Shown: positions 1-10,367 of the stretch, piece after piece
How positions within the stretch are numbered: position 1 is the stretch's first letter
How the letters are laid out: every line of letters starts with the position of its first letter
Assembly (NCBI GenBank): GCA_033782935.1
Contig: JAWQEG010000726.1
Span: forward strand, 597,001 to 661,000
Reading direction: 5' to 3'
Length of the DNA: 64,000 nucleotides
Origin: Petrolisthes cinctipes
Lineage: Eukaryota; Arthropoda; Malacostraca; Decapoda; Porcellanidae
Notes under the pieces: generated by a model
Told to the model about the DNA's origin: nothing
Database searches by the model: none
What the model saw: the letters and a program-made list of their open reading frames with translations, nothing else
Position numbers and translations under genes: made by a program

Positions 1-737
1 CCTGCGCAAACTAAATGACTGTGCAATCATTTAAATTTGCCACACACACACTAGCAAGAAGACTGAGCAGTCACCACACATTATCATGCATCACTGTACA
101 AGCGTGTGATTGACCAAAATCTTGTTGGATATTGTTCAGTCATTAGCGCAAACCATCAATCACAACCACACACCACGGTTATGCCTGCACAACCACCCAG
201 TTTGTGCAGGCATGATTGATAGTCTATGGAGGCCTTTAGAGTGAACTTTTGATTTTGTGAATACGGGCCCAGATAAGATACACATATACTCGTACAAACA
301 TCTGCAAATACACACACACACACACACACTAGAAATACATACACACAAACTCCACACATAGGCTACATACATACAAAGAGTGTCGGTTCGAGATTGGCGA
401 GATGAGATATGAATCATAAAATGACGGACAAATGAGACACTCGAACCCCGAGTCCAGGCCAGAGTTTTCACTTAGGAGGAAATTACACTAGAATTGGGAG
501 ATTTGATCAATGTTTGTATCAAATCCTGGGTAATGGGTAAATTATGATTATGATGGTGGACAAATGAAAATAAAATACTGTAAATCATTATGTTCTTGAG
601 CAAGCTTATATATAAAGTATATATATATATGTATATATATTTCAGAATTCCTAGTTAGTTTCATTATAAAATCATAAAGTACTTCACGCATATTATGAAA
701 AATAGTAGCATGAAAAATAGAAAAAAGAAAAAGAGAT
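1..737. other. Non-coding left flank
   Basis: No convincing gene is seen. The stretch contains a CA microsatellite at about 310-329 and AT-rich tracts near 605-645. Sequence at 703-737 (AGTAGCATGAAAAA) recurs at about 3319 and belongs to a tandem unit that was interrupted by the adjacent Harbinger-like element. Confidence 0.6.
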
Positions 738-1096
738 CAGGGGCCGGATACTCAAAAAGTTCCTAAATTAGCCTTCCTATCTCACTTAGGAACGCCTAGT
801 GTAGGAACAGGTTAGGAACTCCTATCTCGTTTCCTAAGTGCCCATACTCAAAACATTCTGGGGAGTTCCTAAACCCTTCCTAACACTTAGGAGTTCCTAA
901 ATCCTCTCGGAGTTTCTAAGTCCTTTAGCCAATCAGGAAGGAGCTTTCAAATAGTTCCCGCTTTTTTCCAGCCAATGGGGAAGAAGAATCATATCAGCTG
1001 TGTATTGTAAACACGTAATAATAGCACATCTTATATGTTCCTCTTATATTAAAGTGCAGTATAGTATTATATATATTAAGTTCATATCAATTACAA

Positions 1097-1810
1097 ATGA
1101 AATATATCGGTAAATATTGAAAGAATTACCGTTATTGCGTACGTTTTTTCTACCTTCATTACCCACTTATTTAGACCATTCTAAGACTATTTTCCTCAAT
1201 GGCATTTCCTCCGCAAATGCCCCATTTCCAAGATAGGGCATATTCAAATGGGGCATTTTGAAATTAGCCTGACCTAACCTAACCTAACCTAGACCGCATC
1301 AGACTACCGGGACCTAACCTGGGCAAACTACGGTAAATTTACAGAAGAACTGGGTTCACTATATTGTATATTTTAGTATCATTACCCACTATTTTGGACC
1401 ATTCTAAGACACTTTTCATCTATGGTGTTTCTCTCGGAGAAATTAGTCCGACCTTACCTGACCTGACCTAACCTAACCTAGACCACAGCAGACTACCGGG
1501 ACCTAACCTGGGCAAACTACCGGGACCTAACCTGGGTAAACTACCGGGATATAACCAGTGTAAACTATCATAAAGTGACTGGGGCAAATTTCCGGGACCT
1601 AGCCAGATGTGGTAACACTGCTCGATCCTAGCCAAAAACCCAGTTATTCTGTAATAATACCCAAACTACTGGGACCTAACCTGGGCAAACTACCGGGAAA
1701 TAACCGTGGTAAAGTACAATAAATGACGGGGGTAAAATACTGGCACCCAGCCGGATCTGGCACCACTGCTGCAAAACGGTAATTCTTTCAATAAATACCA
1801 ATATATCTCA
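1097..1810. mobile_element. Nested inverted-repeat element carrying a minisatellite
   Basis: Sequence at 1097-1133 (ending TTGAAAGAATTACCGTT) is the inverted, slightly diverged copy of 1775-1810 (starting AACGGTAATTCTTTCAA). Between them lie repeats of ACCTAACCTGGGCAAACTACCGGG type and short CCTAA runs. This may be a separate fold-back element inserted in the Harbinger-like element, or an internal palindrome of it. No coding potential is seen. Confidence 0.55.
1265..1760. repeat. Minisatellite: CCTAACCTGGGCAAACTACCGG units
   Basis: Irregular repeats of ACCTAACC followed by TGGGCAAACTACCGGG occur at least five times, with (CCTAA)n runs at about 1272-1290 and 1466-1480. CCTAA is the complement of the arthropod telomeric unit TTAGG. 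The same unit recurs in opposite orientation at 6000-6340 inside a different transposon. Confidence 0.75.
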
Positions 1811-2550
1811 GGAAGTATGGTTGTGTGCCAATAATATGCTTAATTTATGATTTGTTCTTGTGTGTCATGTTCCTCCTGTGTTACAGTATTTTATTTTATT
1901 TTTTAAAGTCAGCATTACACATGAAATCAATGTCATTGTGTACTATATAATTATATATCTTTGTTTTAAGCTTAGTGCAATTTTGTATATTTTTCTGATT
2001 TAAAATCACTACATGATTAGGTTAGGTTTTTCCATCCTCCAACTTACAATTTCTTCTCCATCCATCTTTTCAAGCTCAGTCTCTCCTCTATCCCTCCTCT
2101 CCAACCTACAATCTTTACTCCAAACTTTCCCTTACACTAATCATATGGTGTTGGACCAATGCACTGTAGGCTGTACTGTATATTTAGTACTGTCTTCTTT
2201 ACTTGCCTGCACATCTCTACTAGCACAGTGGAAGTGTTATACATATTTTGCCTTTGCAGAAACTGTGATACTGTGTCAACTCAGGTTTATTTATTTTTTC
2301 CTTTAAACAAAATGTGATACTTTATGTAACTCAGGGTTATTTTTGTGTGTGCTACTTTTAGGCTTAATTATGTAGGGTAAGGAAATATAGATATATACAG
2401 GATATATTTTTTAAAAATTTTATTAGTGGATAAATATATTGAAGAATTGTTAATGTGAGCATTAATTAAAAAAGTTAAAGAAATTTGCCTTCTCATGATC
2501 CAACTCAGAGGTAAATAAAAACAAAAAAGACATCTTAGTTAAGTCACAGC

Positions 2551-2986
2551 CTACACAGTGAGACAACTGCAAAAAGAATCCTTTTCATGAAAAAACATTG
2601 CTTTTTCTGATAATATATGCACCACTGAGTTCACCACTCTGCTCACACTTGCTTGTGTCACTCCTGCTGTATCCCCAATTACACTTTGGAAGGTCCCACT
2701 CGCCAACAATCGCAGAGTCACTATATAACACTTGAGTACTTGTTGGTATCGCATGAGACCTTCTAGTGGGTCGAGCAACGTGTGGTTCCAGTTCCTGGCA
2801 CAAATGTATTATTTCATGCCGAGGAAATCTATAGTAGCGCAGCAAGTGTTCATCACTATGATGTAGAGGGTCTAGCATATCCCTGTAGACTCTCTCACGC
2901 CTTAGCTGACGGCTATTTTCGTAGGCAAACCAAAGTTCCATCACTGCACTAGTCTCTTCACTCTCTTGCCTCTCCAACAACAACAA
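2551..2986 (-). pseudogene. HARBI1-like transposase N-terminal fragment, frameshifted
   Basis: Two overlapping reading frames together give a protein resembling the N-terminal part of PIF/Harbinger nucleases. The first frame (from 2986) includes RVYRDMLDPLHHSDEHLLRY and RFPRHEIIHLCQELEPHVAR. It is followed in the second frame by TLRLLASGTFQSVIGDTAGV and QASVSRVVNSVVHILSEKA, the helix-turn-helix region. The frame changes near position 2715-2720, so the copy is broken. The catalytic Asp and Glu blocks that normally follow are absent, and the homology ends near 2580. Family assignment is from recognised motifs. Function is not expected. Confidence 0.8.
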
Positions 2987-3237
2987 AATAACACGTTTGT
3001 GTTGGTGACTTTAAGTGTCGCGCTATCAATTTTCACAACTTTTCTACGGTGACGGAGTTCCTAACTCACTTAGAAGGCCTTGGGGGTCTTTCTAAATCCA
3101 ACCGATTTAGGAACAATAAAAATGGCGTCCCACAGTGTCGATATTGCTTTGAGTATGAGTTCCTAGCTCGACTGGGGAAGTTAGGAATTCCTAACTGAGA
3201 TAGGAATTCCTAAATTGTTTTGAGTATCCGGCCCCAG

Positions 3238-3480
3238 TAGGCTATATAATAATAATATCTGGGGAAAATTTGGAGGCCGGGGAGTGGGACGGGACTATGT
3301 GGGAAGAAGTGGGAAAAATAGTAGCATGAAAAAAAAAAAAAATCAGTATAATAATAATATCTGGGGAAAATTTGGAGGCCGGGGAATGGGAAAAAGTGGG
3401 AAGTTGGTGACCCTCATTCAGCCCACAGTGACATACATATACTCTCCCACTTATTTATTCCCATTCCAGTGAGGTTAATT
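3238..3480. repeat. Tandem duplication with empty transposon site
   Basis: The block TAATAATATCTGGGGAAAA plus TTTGGAGGCCGGGGA starts near 3247 and again near 3353. The sequence before the second copy (AGTAGCATGAAAA, A-run, ATCAG) matches the left flank of the Harbinger-like element at about 705-740. The second copy is thus the unoccupied version of the insertion site. No gene is seen. Confidence 0.75.
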
Positions 3481-3650
3481 GTTGTGATCAGCGTTTAATT
3501 ATTTTTGACCTGTGAAAATTAAAGGTGTGAAGAACTTTACTTTTTGTTAAATTACATTATTACCGGTGAAATAAATCAAATAATAGTGACCTAAGTTGCC
3601 ATATGACCTCGATCATTGTTGCGGCGCCTAATATCAAATACATCAGTCAA

Positions 3651-3770
3651 TGACCCAATTAAGCTACACGTGACCTAATTAAGCTACACGTGACCTAATT
3701 AAGCTACACGTAACCTAATTCAGTTACACGTGACCTAATTAAGTTACACGTGACCTAATTAACCTACACG
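3651..3770. repeat. Six-unit 20-bp tandem repeat with CACGTG junctions
   Basis: Six consecutive 20-bp units of the form TGACCTAATTAAGCTACACG are seen. Junctions between units create the palindrome CACGTG five times (one unit gives CACGTA). The flanks, 3481-3650 and 3771-3835, show no gene. The repeat sits just outside the left end of the Merlin-like element. Confidence 0.9.
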
Positions 3771-4679
3771 TGACGCTATGGTGACGCTGCCTTCCATCCT
3801 TAAATAATTACCGGTAAGTGTATTGATGTTATTTTGGGCCGTATTCAAGAACATCCGTGGTGTATACGATGGTGTGGTACTGTACGAAGGGCTCTATTTG
3901 GAAAATCTGTATATGTGGCCCACGCGGCAAATATTTACAATTTATATATATTTAAGTATGGGACGATGTAGTGTGTTCGTGTGTAATGAATATAATAAGC
4001 GATTGCACTTACTTTCGGCAGAATAGGCTTCCGATAAAAAATAAAAAAAAGTAAAAAAAAATAATAAGAATAATTAAAAAAAAAACATACAAAAAAAAAA
4101 ATCTTAAAATATAAAATCTTAATAATCACGACAGCTTTTGAGACCAAGTCCAGCGTAGCGCTTCCGAGACAAGTCCAGCGTAGGAGTAATTTATAAGTCT
4201 ACGGTGTTAATACCCTAAGTTCAGACTCCAGCTTACACGGTGTCTTTCTCTCCCAGGTCCTTCTTTATAATAAGCCTCTGAACACTGTACAAAGTAGTCC
4301 ACATCGTCATGGGATGCTCATGTGCTACTTCAAGTTGCCATCTCGTAAATCATGTATTTTTTTTAATAAATGAAGCCTTCAATATTCTTTTAATTGCACC
4401 ACCATTTCTATACACATAATTTCATTATTTACTCACTTAATTTCATATTTTATTTTATCATCTCATTGTATTACAATCATTATTATTAATGCAATCTATC
4501 AACCTTCTGTATTCATCCGCAATTTCCCATACATTTTGCCGGCTACGTGACAAGTGGACACTATCAAGAATCAAGATGGCTTCTACAGCGAGTAGTAGGT
4601 GTCTCCAGTGTGACCTCGGGTGTGGGCGTTTTTTCCATGCTTATTTTGTTAAGCCAAGACCATGGCCTCATTTTGAAAC

Positions 4680-5872
4680 ATTAAATATGTGAGCAGTGTG
4701 GAGAGGAGGCTACTATGGATTTTAACAGAAAATTATGGCGCTGTAATAAGTATGTGAGCCGGAATAAAAAAAAAGGGCCAGCAGGTGTGGTTGGAGCCAA
4801 AGTGTATTTAAACACACGTTTTTTTTAACATGTTCACTTCGATATAGAAACGTTATTAATTTTCATTAATCTATTTCTACGTGATCATTACTTACAAGTC
4901 TGCACGGGAGGAACTTACTGGCTTATCTGATCATTACATCTGTGATTGGGCAAGTTTTTGTCGTGAGGTCCTTGTGGAATGGTGTGTGAAAAGAGAGGGC
5001 AAGATTGGTGGACCTGGGAAAATTGTGGAGATAGACGAAAGCAAGTTTGGGAGGAGAAAATATAATGTGTGACGCTTGGTGGAGGGCCAATGGGTGTTTG
5101 GTGGGATATACCGGCAGACATGAGCAGTGTTCTTGGTTCCTGTCGAGAAGTGTGATCGGGAAAACCTTCTCAATGTCATCAAGGAGAACTGGAGAGGGTA
5201 GAGCCAGGTACCCCACAATATATAGCCATAATTATCATACGTATACATTCTAATTGCATCACGTTTGAGGAGTATAAGTGTGATCTAAACATATAATTTT
5301 ATGTACATGTTATAAACAAAAATATTCATGACGAAATATTACTTATTCTTTTGGTATATTTAATAAATATAAAACCACTACATGAAGGGTGGCAAGAGTT
5401 CAATTTACGCTACTTAACTGAGGGGGTCATGATGACATAGGGGGTAATACTGGGGTGGGTAAGGTCATATTTGGATAAATGAACAGGATATCTATACCTA
5501 TTTCAATAGATGGTCATCACATTAATGAGCAGTGTTGTCTGCAATAATTACACACATTTAATTTCATACCAATGTCCATCAGGTACAACCATCATCTCTG
5601 ATTGTTGGCGTGCCTACAACTGCCTGGAAGAGGAAGGATACCGACACCTGACTGTGAACCACAGTATCAACTTTGTAGACACCAACACCATTGACGTTTG
5701 TGGAGGGAGGCAAAGAGGAAGGTTCCTTTGTTTGGCCGCCGTAAAAAACATTTTGTGGGCTACCTGGCCGAGACAATGTTTTTGATGACCTTCCCCAACT
5801 CTAATCAGAGGTTCCACCACTTTCTTGTGGAAGCTGCAGCCCTCTACAACCCACAGCAACCCCAACAGTCAT
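4680..5872 (+). pseudogene. Merlin-type (ISXO2-like) transposase remnant
   Basis: Several frames on this strand give collinear pieces. An N-terminal zinc-ribbon-like piece (CEQCGEEATMDFNRKLWRCN) lies near 4690-4750. The first catalytic Asp region is in GGPGKIVEIDESKFGRRKY near 5010-5066. A second Asp region is TTIISDCWRAYNCLEEEGY near 5584-5640. The C-terminal end is HFVGYLAETMFLMTFPN plus FHHFLVEAAALYNPQQ, ending at about 5872. Stops and frameshifts interrupt it, for example after RRKYNV near 5070. A GT...AG interval from about 5208 to 5583 splits EPG|TTIISD exactly, suggesting an intron. The third acidic block is degraded. Confidence 0.75.
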
Positions 5873-5999
5873 AATTATTCATCTCCACAAATTTCCTGCA
5901 AGTTTGATGCTGCTCACAGTCTGGTAAGAGTTAACACTTTTTGTTACTATATTTTATTAACAAATAGCAATAATAATTATGTACAATTATAATGCCCAG

Positions 6000-6340
6000 T
6001 CCGGTAGTCTGCTGAGGATAAGAAAGGGGGGCAGTTAGGTCACATGAGGTTAGGTCCCGGTAGTCTGCCCCAGTTAGGTCCCGGTAGTCCGGCCCGGTTA
6101 TGTAAGGGTAGTGAGCTCCGGTTAGGTCCCGGTAGTTTGTCCCAGTCCAGATTAGGTCAGGTCAGGTGAAGTCTGACTAGTTTGTACTGAATATTGTGCC
6201 ATGCTTAGGTCCCGGTGGTCTGCCCCGGTTAGGTCCCGGTAGTCTTCCCCGGTTAGGTCCCGGTAGTCTGCCCCGGTTAGGTCCCGGTAGTCTGCCCCAG
6301 TCCTGATTAGGTTAGGTTAGGTCAGGTCAGGTCAGGCTAG
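6000..6340. repeat. Minisatellite GGTTAGGTCCCGGTAGTCTG
   Basis: About nine variant units of GGTTAGGTCCCGGTAGT plus CTGCCCC are arranged in tandem. They end in a run of GGTTA and GGTCA at about 6307-6340. This is the reverse-orientation relative of the repeat at 1265-1760. Confidence 0.85.
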
Positions 6341-6355
6341 GTTTGGGTAATTATC

Positions 6356-6545
6356 GAAACTTGGCTCGGATTTCCAAAATCTTGACATTTATCCCTCAGG
6401 AAAATTGCAAAACCCGAACCAACTTTTGCCGAAACTTGGCTCGGATTTCCAAAATCTTGACATTTATCCCTCAGGAAAATTGCTAAACCCGAGCCAACTT
6501 TTGCCGAAACTTGGCTCGGATTTTCAATTTTTCGACATTTATGCA
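6356..6545. repeat. 75-bp direct repeat, 2.5 copies
   Basis: Units start at 6356, 6431 and 6506 with GAAACTTGGCTCGGATTT. The first two are nearly identical and the third is truncated and diverged. It lies inside the Merlin-like element, and no coding potential is seen. Confidence 0.9.
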
Positions 6546-6845
6546 GGTCAAGAAACCAGTATCAAGGCAAAATAAGCTCATTTACGTGTTTTCCCCCACC
6601 CAAAACCCCCGATTCCCAGTGCTCTCCCCCAAGATTGAAGGGGTTAGGGAATATGTATAAACCAAGTGGTTTCTGATCAATATTATGATTACTAATGAAT
6701 AGAACAAGTAAAAATAAGCAGGAAAAACAAAAAAAACACGTGGACCTCATACAGAATTACCCTCTATTTTTTATTGTCTGTCTGTGGAGCCATCGTATCG
6801 GTACCACACCATCGTATACCCTATGGATGTTCTTGAATACTGACC

Positions 6846-7594
6846 TTTGTTATAAGTTTAATTAATGGGAGTACGGTAATTAACCTATTAATTAATTATG
6901 GGAAATTGGAAGGATACTAATTCCTCCAAACTATTATGGGTCGATTCCACAGTGGTTGGTATTGGTTCGTAAGCATGCAAACGAAAGAATGTTAGCCGTG
7001 TAAATGACTTATGGCTGAATTATTTAATGAATTTTGTGAATAAACTATACAGTGATCATCAATATCTAACTGTTGGATAGATTTTGTGAATGTGGATACT
7101 CAGCTTTTGGAAAATAATGAAGCCTTACAAGTGTGGTTGGGAAGCTAACAAATACCACTGGAATCGACCCATAGTTTACATTTTATCTTCTAATTTACTT
7201 TAATGTTATTTTGTGACAAGTTTAATTATATCTATCATTATTTCATTATGGGATGGGCCGATAGATGTAGCTAGCTTAAATTTTATGTCTTCTAATTGAC
7301 TTTTAAGTAATTTATATACTACTCATACTTATCAGTAGAATATGTATTGGAAATGCATAGACTATAGATGTACAACCCCAGCTTATAAAATATGATGGGT
7401 TTTTTATATTATTACTGGTATTAATATTTTTGGGATTATTATTATATTTTTTTTTGGAGGGGTGGGGATGAGTTTTTTTTAGGCACCTAACTACAATAAA
7501 CTAACAAAAAATGTGTAAGTTTGAAAACATTTCGCGACACAGTCCAGCGCTTAATTCTTGTTCAACCCTTGTGGGAATGTTGTACTGTTATCAC

Positions 7595-7633
<39 letters not shown>

Positions 7634-7829
7634 ACTGTTAGACGTGCATACGGTTATTGTTTGAAAGCCTTACGTAATAATTATATACGGTACTGTACTG
7701 TATTTTATTTGGTAAAGCTTCGTATAATGACTCCGTTTTATTTCTTTTGTACAGGGTTCGTATTTTGTCATCTTAGTTTTTTTTTTTTCTGTTGATTGAT
7801 TGTCGAAAATTACTTGTTTTGTTGAAGAG
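6846..7829. other. Non-coding stretch
   Basis: The stretch is AT-rich with no gene recognised. It includes a TTA/ATT trinucleotide microsatellite at about 7595-7633. Confidence 0.6.
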
Positions 7830-8405
7830 AAGGAGAACAAAATTGAAGGGTTGGAGAGAACAAAATTGAGGGATTGGAGAGGAGAACAAAATTGAAGGGT
7901 TGGAGAGAAGGAGAACAAAATTGAAGGGTTGGAGAGAGGGAGAACAAAATTGAGGGGTTGGAGAACAGAATTGAAGGGTTGGAGAGAAGGAGAACAGAAT
8001 TGAAGGGTTGGAGAGAAGGAGAACAGAATTGAAGGGTTGGAGAGAAGGAGAACAAAATTGAGGGGTTGGAGAACAAAATTGAAGGGTTGGAGAGAGGGAG
8101 AACAAAATTGAAGGGTTGGAGAGAAGGAGAACAAAATTGAAGGATTAGGAGAACAAATATGAGGGGTTGGAGAGAACATATATGAATAGTTGGAGAGAAG
8201 AACAAAATTGAAGGGTTGGAGAGAAGAACAAAATTGAGGGGTTGGAGAGGAGAACAAAATTGAAGGGTTAGGAGAACAAAATTGATGGGTTGGAGAACAA
8301 AATTGAGGGATTGGAGAGAAGGAGAACAAAATTAGTGCATGGGAGAACAAAATTGAAGGGTTGGAGAGGAGAACAAAATTGAAGGGTTGGAGAGAAGGAG
8401 AACAA
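7830..8405. repeat. Minisatellite GGAGAACAAAATTGAAGGGTT
   Basis: About twenty irregular units of GAGAACAAAATTGAAGGGTT with GGAGAGAAG spacers of varying length are seen. Because many units keep length multiples that avoid stops, the minus strand stays open for over 200 codons (SNPSILFSFSPTLQFCSP-like). That is a by-product of the repeat and is not taken as a gene. Confidence 0.9.
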
Positions 8406-8739
8406 ACTTTAATACAGTCTTGTGTAGGTAATATTTACTTGGGATGATGTCATAATAAGTAATGTGATGTTCTTGAGGGGGCAGAACCTATAAGCTATCA
8501 GTTAAACCAGGTAACTACATCATTGTCTCCTTATTCTTCTACATCATATGAGTTAACCGAGGCAAAACTAGTGCATTTGTCGCGGCTATTGTATTTATTG
8601 GTTGTGACATATCAAATTTTTGGGTGTTTTGAGCCTGAATTTGGGATATAAACGAGTACAGAAGATGCATGACATAATTTCAATACAAATGTGAATTAAG
8701 TAAGAAAACCTAAAAGTCGCTCAAATATCCAGTAGTTTG
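8406..8739. other. Non-coding stretch
   Basis: No gene, RNA or repeat was recognised here. Confidence 0.5.
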
Positions 8740-8970
8740 TACAGTCTGCCTCAGGAATTCATACACAGAGGATTGGATAAAAAAAAAAGTGGTCTTTATT
8801 CTGCACATATTGTAATGATTGTTCTGCTGACTGATTCAAATATTAACCAAATAACATTACTAGAATTATTTTGTGTTAGAATTATAATAAATTTTAATGT
8901 ACTAAATTTTCTAGTTGTTACGAACCCTTGATATCACAGTAGTGTATATGAATTCCTGAGGCCGACTGTA
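8740..8970. mobile_element. TA-flanked fold-back element
   Basis: The left end TACAGTCTGCCTCAGGAATT and the right end are near-perfect inverted repeats (GAATTCCTGAGGCCGACTGTA at the right, differing by a few bases). The element starts and ends on TA, the target used by Tc1/mariner elements. The interior is AT-rich and non-coding. It resembles the element at 36684-36899. Confidence 0.8.
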
Positions 8971-9140
8971 CACTCGCAATCCAAAATTTGTATCCAGGTC
9001 TTGTTGAAGTTTCGAATCATTTGACATACTAGTGAACCAATTACAACGCTTATCCTGTTTTATATTTGCTTGAGCTCGCTTAATACTCGATCAGGCTATT
9101 CGAAACAAGCCTGGATACATATTTTGGATTGTGAGTGTAC
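8969..9140. mobile_element. TA-flanked fold-back element, abutting the previous one
   Basis: The left end TACACTCGCAATCCAAAATT is complemented by TTTTGGATTGTGAGTGTA at the right end, and TATCCAGG pairs with CCTGGATA. It shares its first TA with the last TA of the neighbouring fold-back. The interior (GTTGAAGTTTCGAATC, TATTCGAAACAAGCC) continues the inverted symmetry. Confidence 0.8.
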
Positions 9141-10359
9141 ATACAGTATTATTAAAAATCCCATGATCCTGAAATTGTACCGATATCCTCAAATCCCAAG
9201 ATCTTGATCAATTTTGCAAGGAGTGGGTGTTGTCAATGTTCATATGACAGCCACGATGCCCTGCCCGTCCCTTGTACCCTATAGTAAAATTAAGATAAAC
9301 AACCACTTCTATATTGTTTTGTTTTTTTATTGATCATTACACTTTTCTATGAATAAACATCATTGTTCTTTACATTGCAGGAGTGTTAATGTTCATATGA
9401 TTGTGTGAATAGGAGAGGTAATCATTAATCTGACTCAAGTTCAGGATCATCTTTCCACCTAATACAGTATCACTTTTCCCATAAGTCCTTTAGTTCCATT
9501 TATGTGTGCTCGTTCATCCACCAAATAGACTCATAAATGGGGCCCTACTGTATTTATTAGTGTTTCAGTCTTGGCTATATTAAGATGGGAATGTTCACTG
9601 AAAATTAACAGAATATGTGAGAACTTTATACTCTAAAGTGGGTATCATACTAGCATTGCATGCAAGTGTTTTGGACTGGCGGAACAAAGTTCTGTGAACA
9701 AGGAACAGTGACGGCATTCACAGGACAAAGATGAAATGTATTTCTAGCCAAGACAGTTCTGCATATGCAGAACAAAGCAAATAAATTATTTACTATTATC
9801 AACTAATTCAAAGTAAAAATTAAGGGTGGATTAATATCAGAAAATATTTTTGCAATACTGTATAATATTTTACTGTGTTTACATCCCGACTCCCAAGTAG
9901 AGATGACAAGGAGGACGTGTACACGTGTAGTCATCATTGTGGTACCATGTTCAGCCAGGCCCACAAAAACCTCGTATGCGGTGCTAGTGTGATACACCCT
10001 TTATGAATTATTGAGATGTTTAACAAAAAACATAAAATTCTTCAACATATATATGAGGTTTTACTTGAAAAAGTTACTCTGAATAAGAAATGTTACAAAG
10101 TAAAAGTACTATACTGTATCATGAGTGTGAAGGTCGACAAAGTAACTTAAATTGTATTTATATACAAGAAAAAAAAGTAACAAAAACTAGCATCAGATAT
10201 ACACTATGTCTAACACAGCTCAAGGTATAATTCCTGCACAGTTGGCCACACCTCCACATACATTATTTAATTAACATAGTGAAGCCTAGAGGTAATTCTC
10301 ACAGTGAGATGTAAACTTTTGATATCCTGTCCACTTAGCCTACTAGTGAAAATGATACA
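9141..10359. other. Non-coding stretch
   Basis: AT-rich sequence with no recognised gene. It lies between the fold-back pair and the LINE. Confidence 0.5.
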
Positions 10360-10367
10360 ATGCAAGG

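Larger units (their letters stand above)
741..3234 (-). mobile_element. PIF/Harbinger-like DNA transposon, internally deleted
   Basis: The ends are inverted repeats: the left end begins GGGCCGGATACTCAAAA and the right end is its complement (TTTTGAGTATCCGGCCC). Both ends are flanked by CAG (738-740 and 3235-3237), a 3-bp duplication of the CWG/TWA type known for this superfamily. Subterminal sequence is rich in AGGAACTCCTAA-like motifs in both orientations. Inside lies an N-terminal HARBI1-like transposase fragment on the minus strand, plus a nested inverted-repeat element carrying a minisatellite. The DDE catalytic part is not visible, so the copy is probably non-autonomous. A neighbouring paralogous site without the insertion (around 3319-3360) supports the boundaries. 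Confidence 0.85.
3836..6845 (+). mobile_element. Merlin (ISXO2/IS1595-like) DNA transposon, decayed
   Basis: Terminal inverted repeats are clear: the left end has GTATTCAAGAACATCC followed by GTATACGATGGTGTGGTAC, and the right end near 6787-6845 has the complement of the same two blocks. Transposase remnants on the plus strand between 4680 and 5872 resemble ISXO2-like DDE transposases, the hallmark of Merlin. TGTTAT occurs next to both ends, but an exact target duplication could not be fixed. The right third holds minisatellites rather than coding sequence. Confidence 0.8.

Noticed and set aside
3651..3770. CRISPR-like regular repeat
   Set aside because: The units are directly adjacent with no spacers and the genome is clearly eukaryotic, so it is a simple tandem repeat.
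7670..8350. Long open frame on the minus strand rich in SNPSILFSFSPT-like repeats
   Set aside because: It lies wholly on the GAGAACAAAATTGAAGGG minisatellite. Openness in two or more frames follows from the repeat unit, not from a gene.
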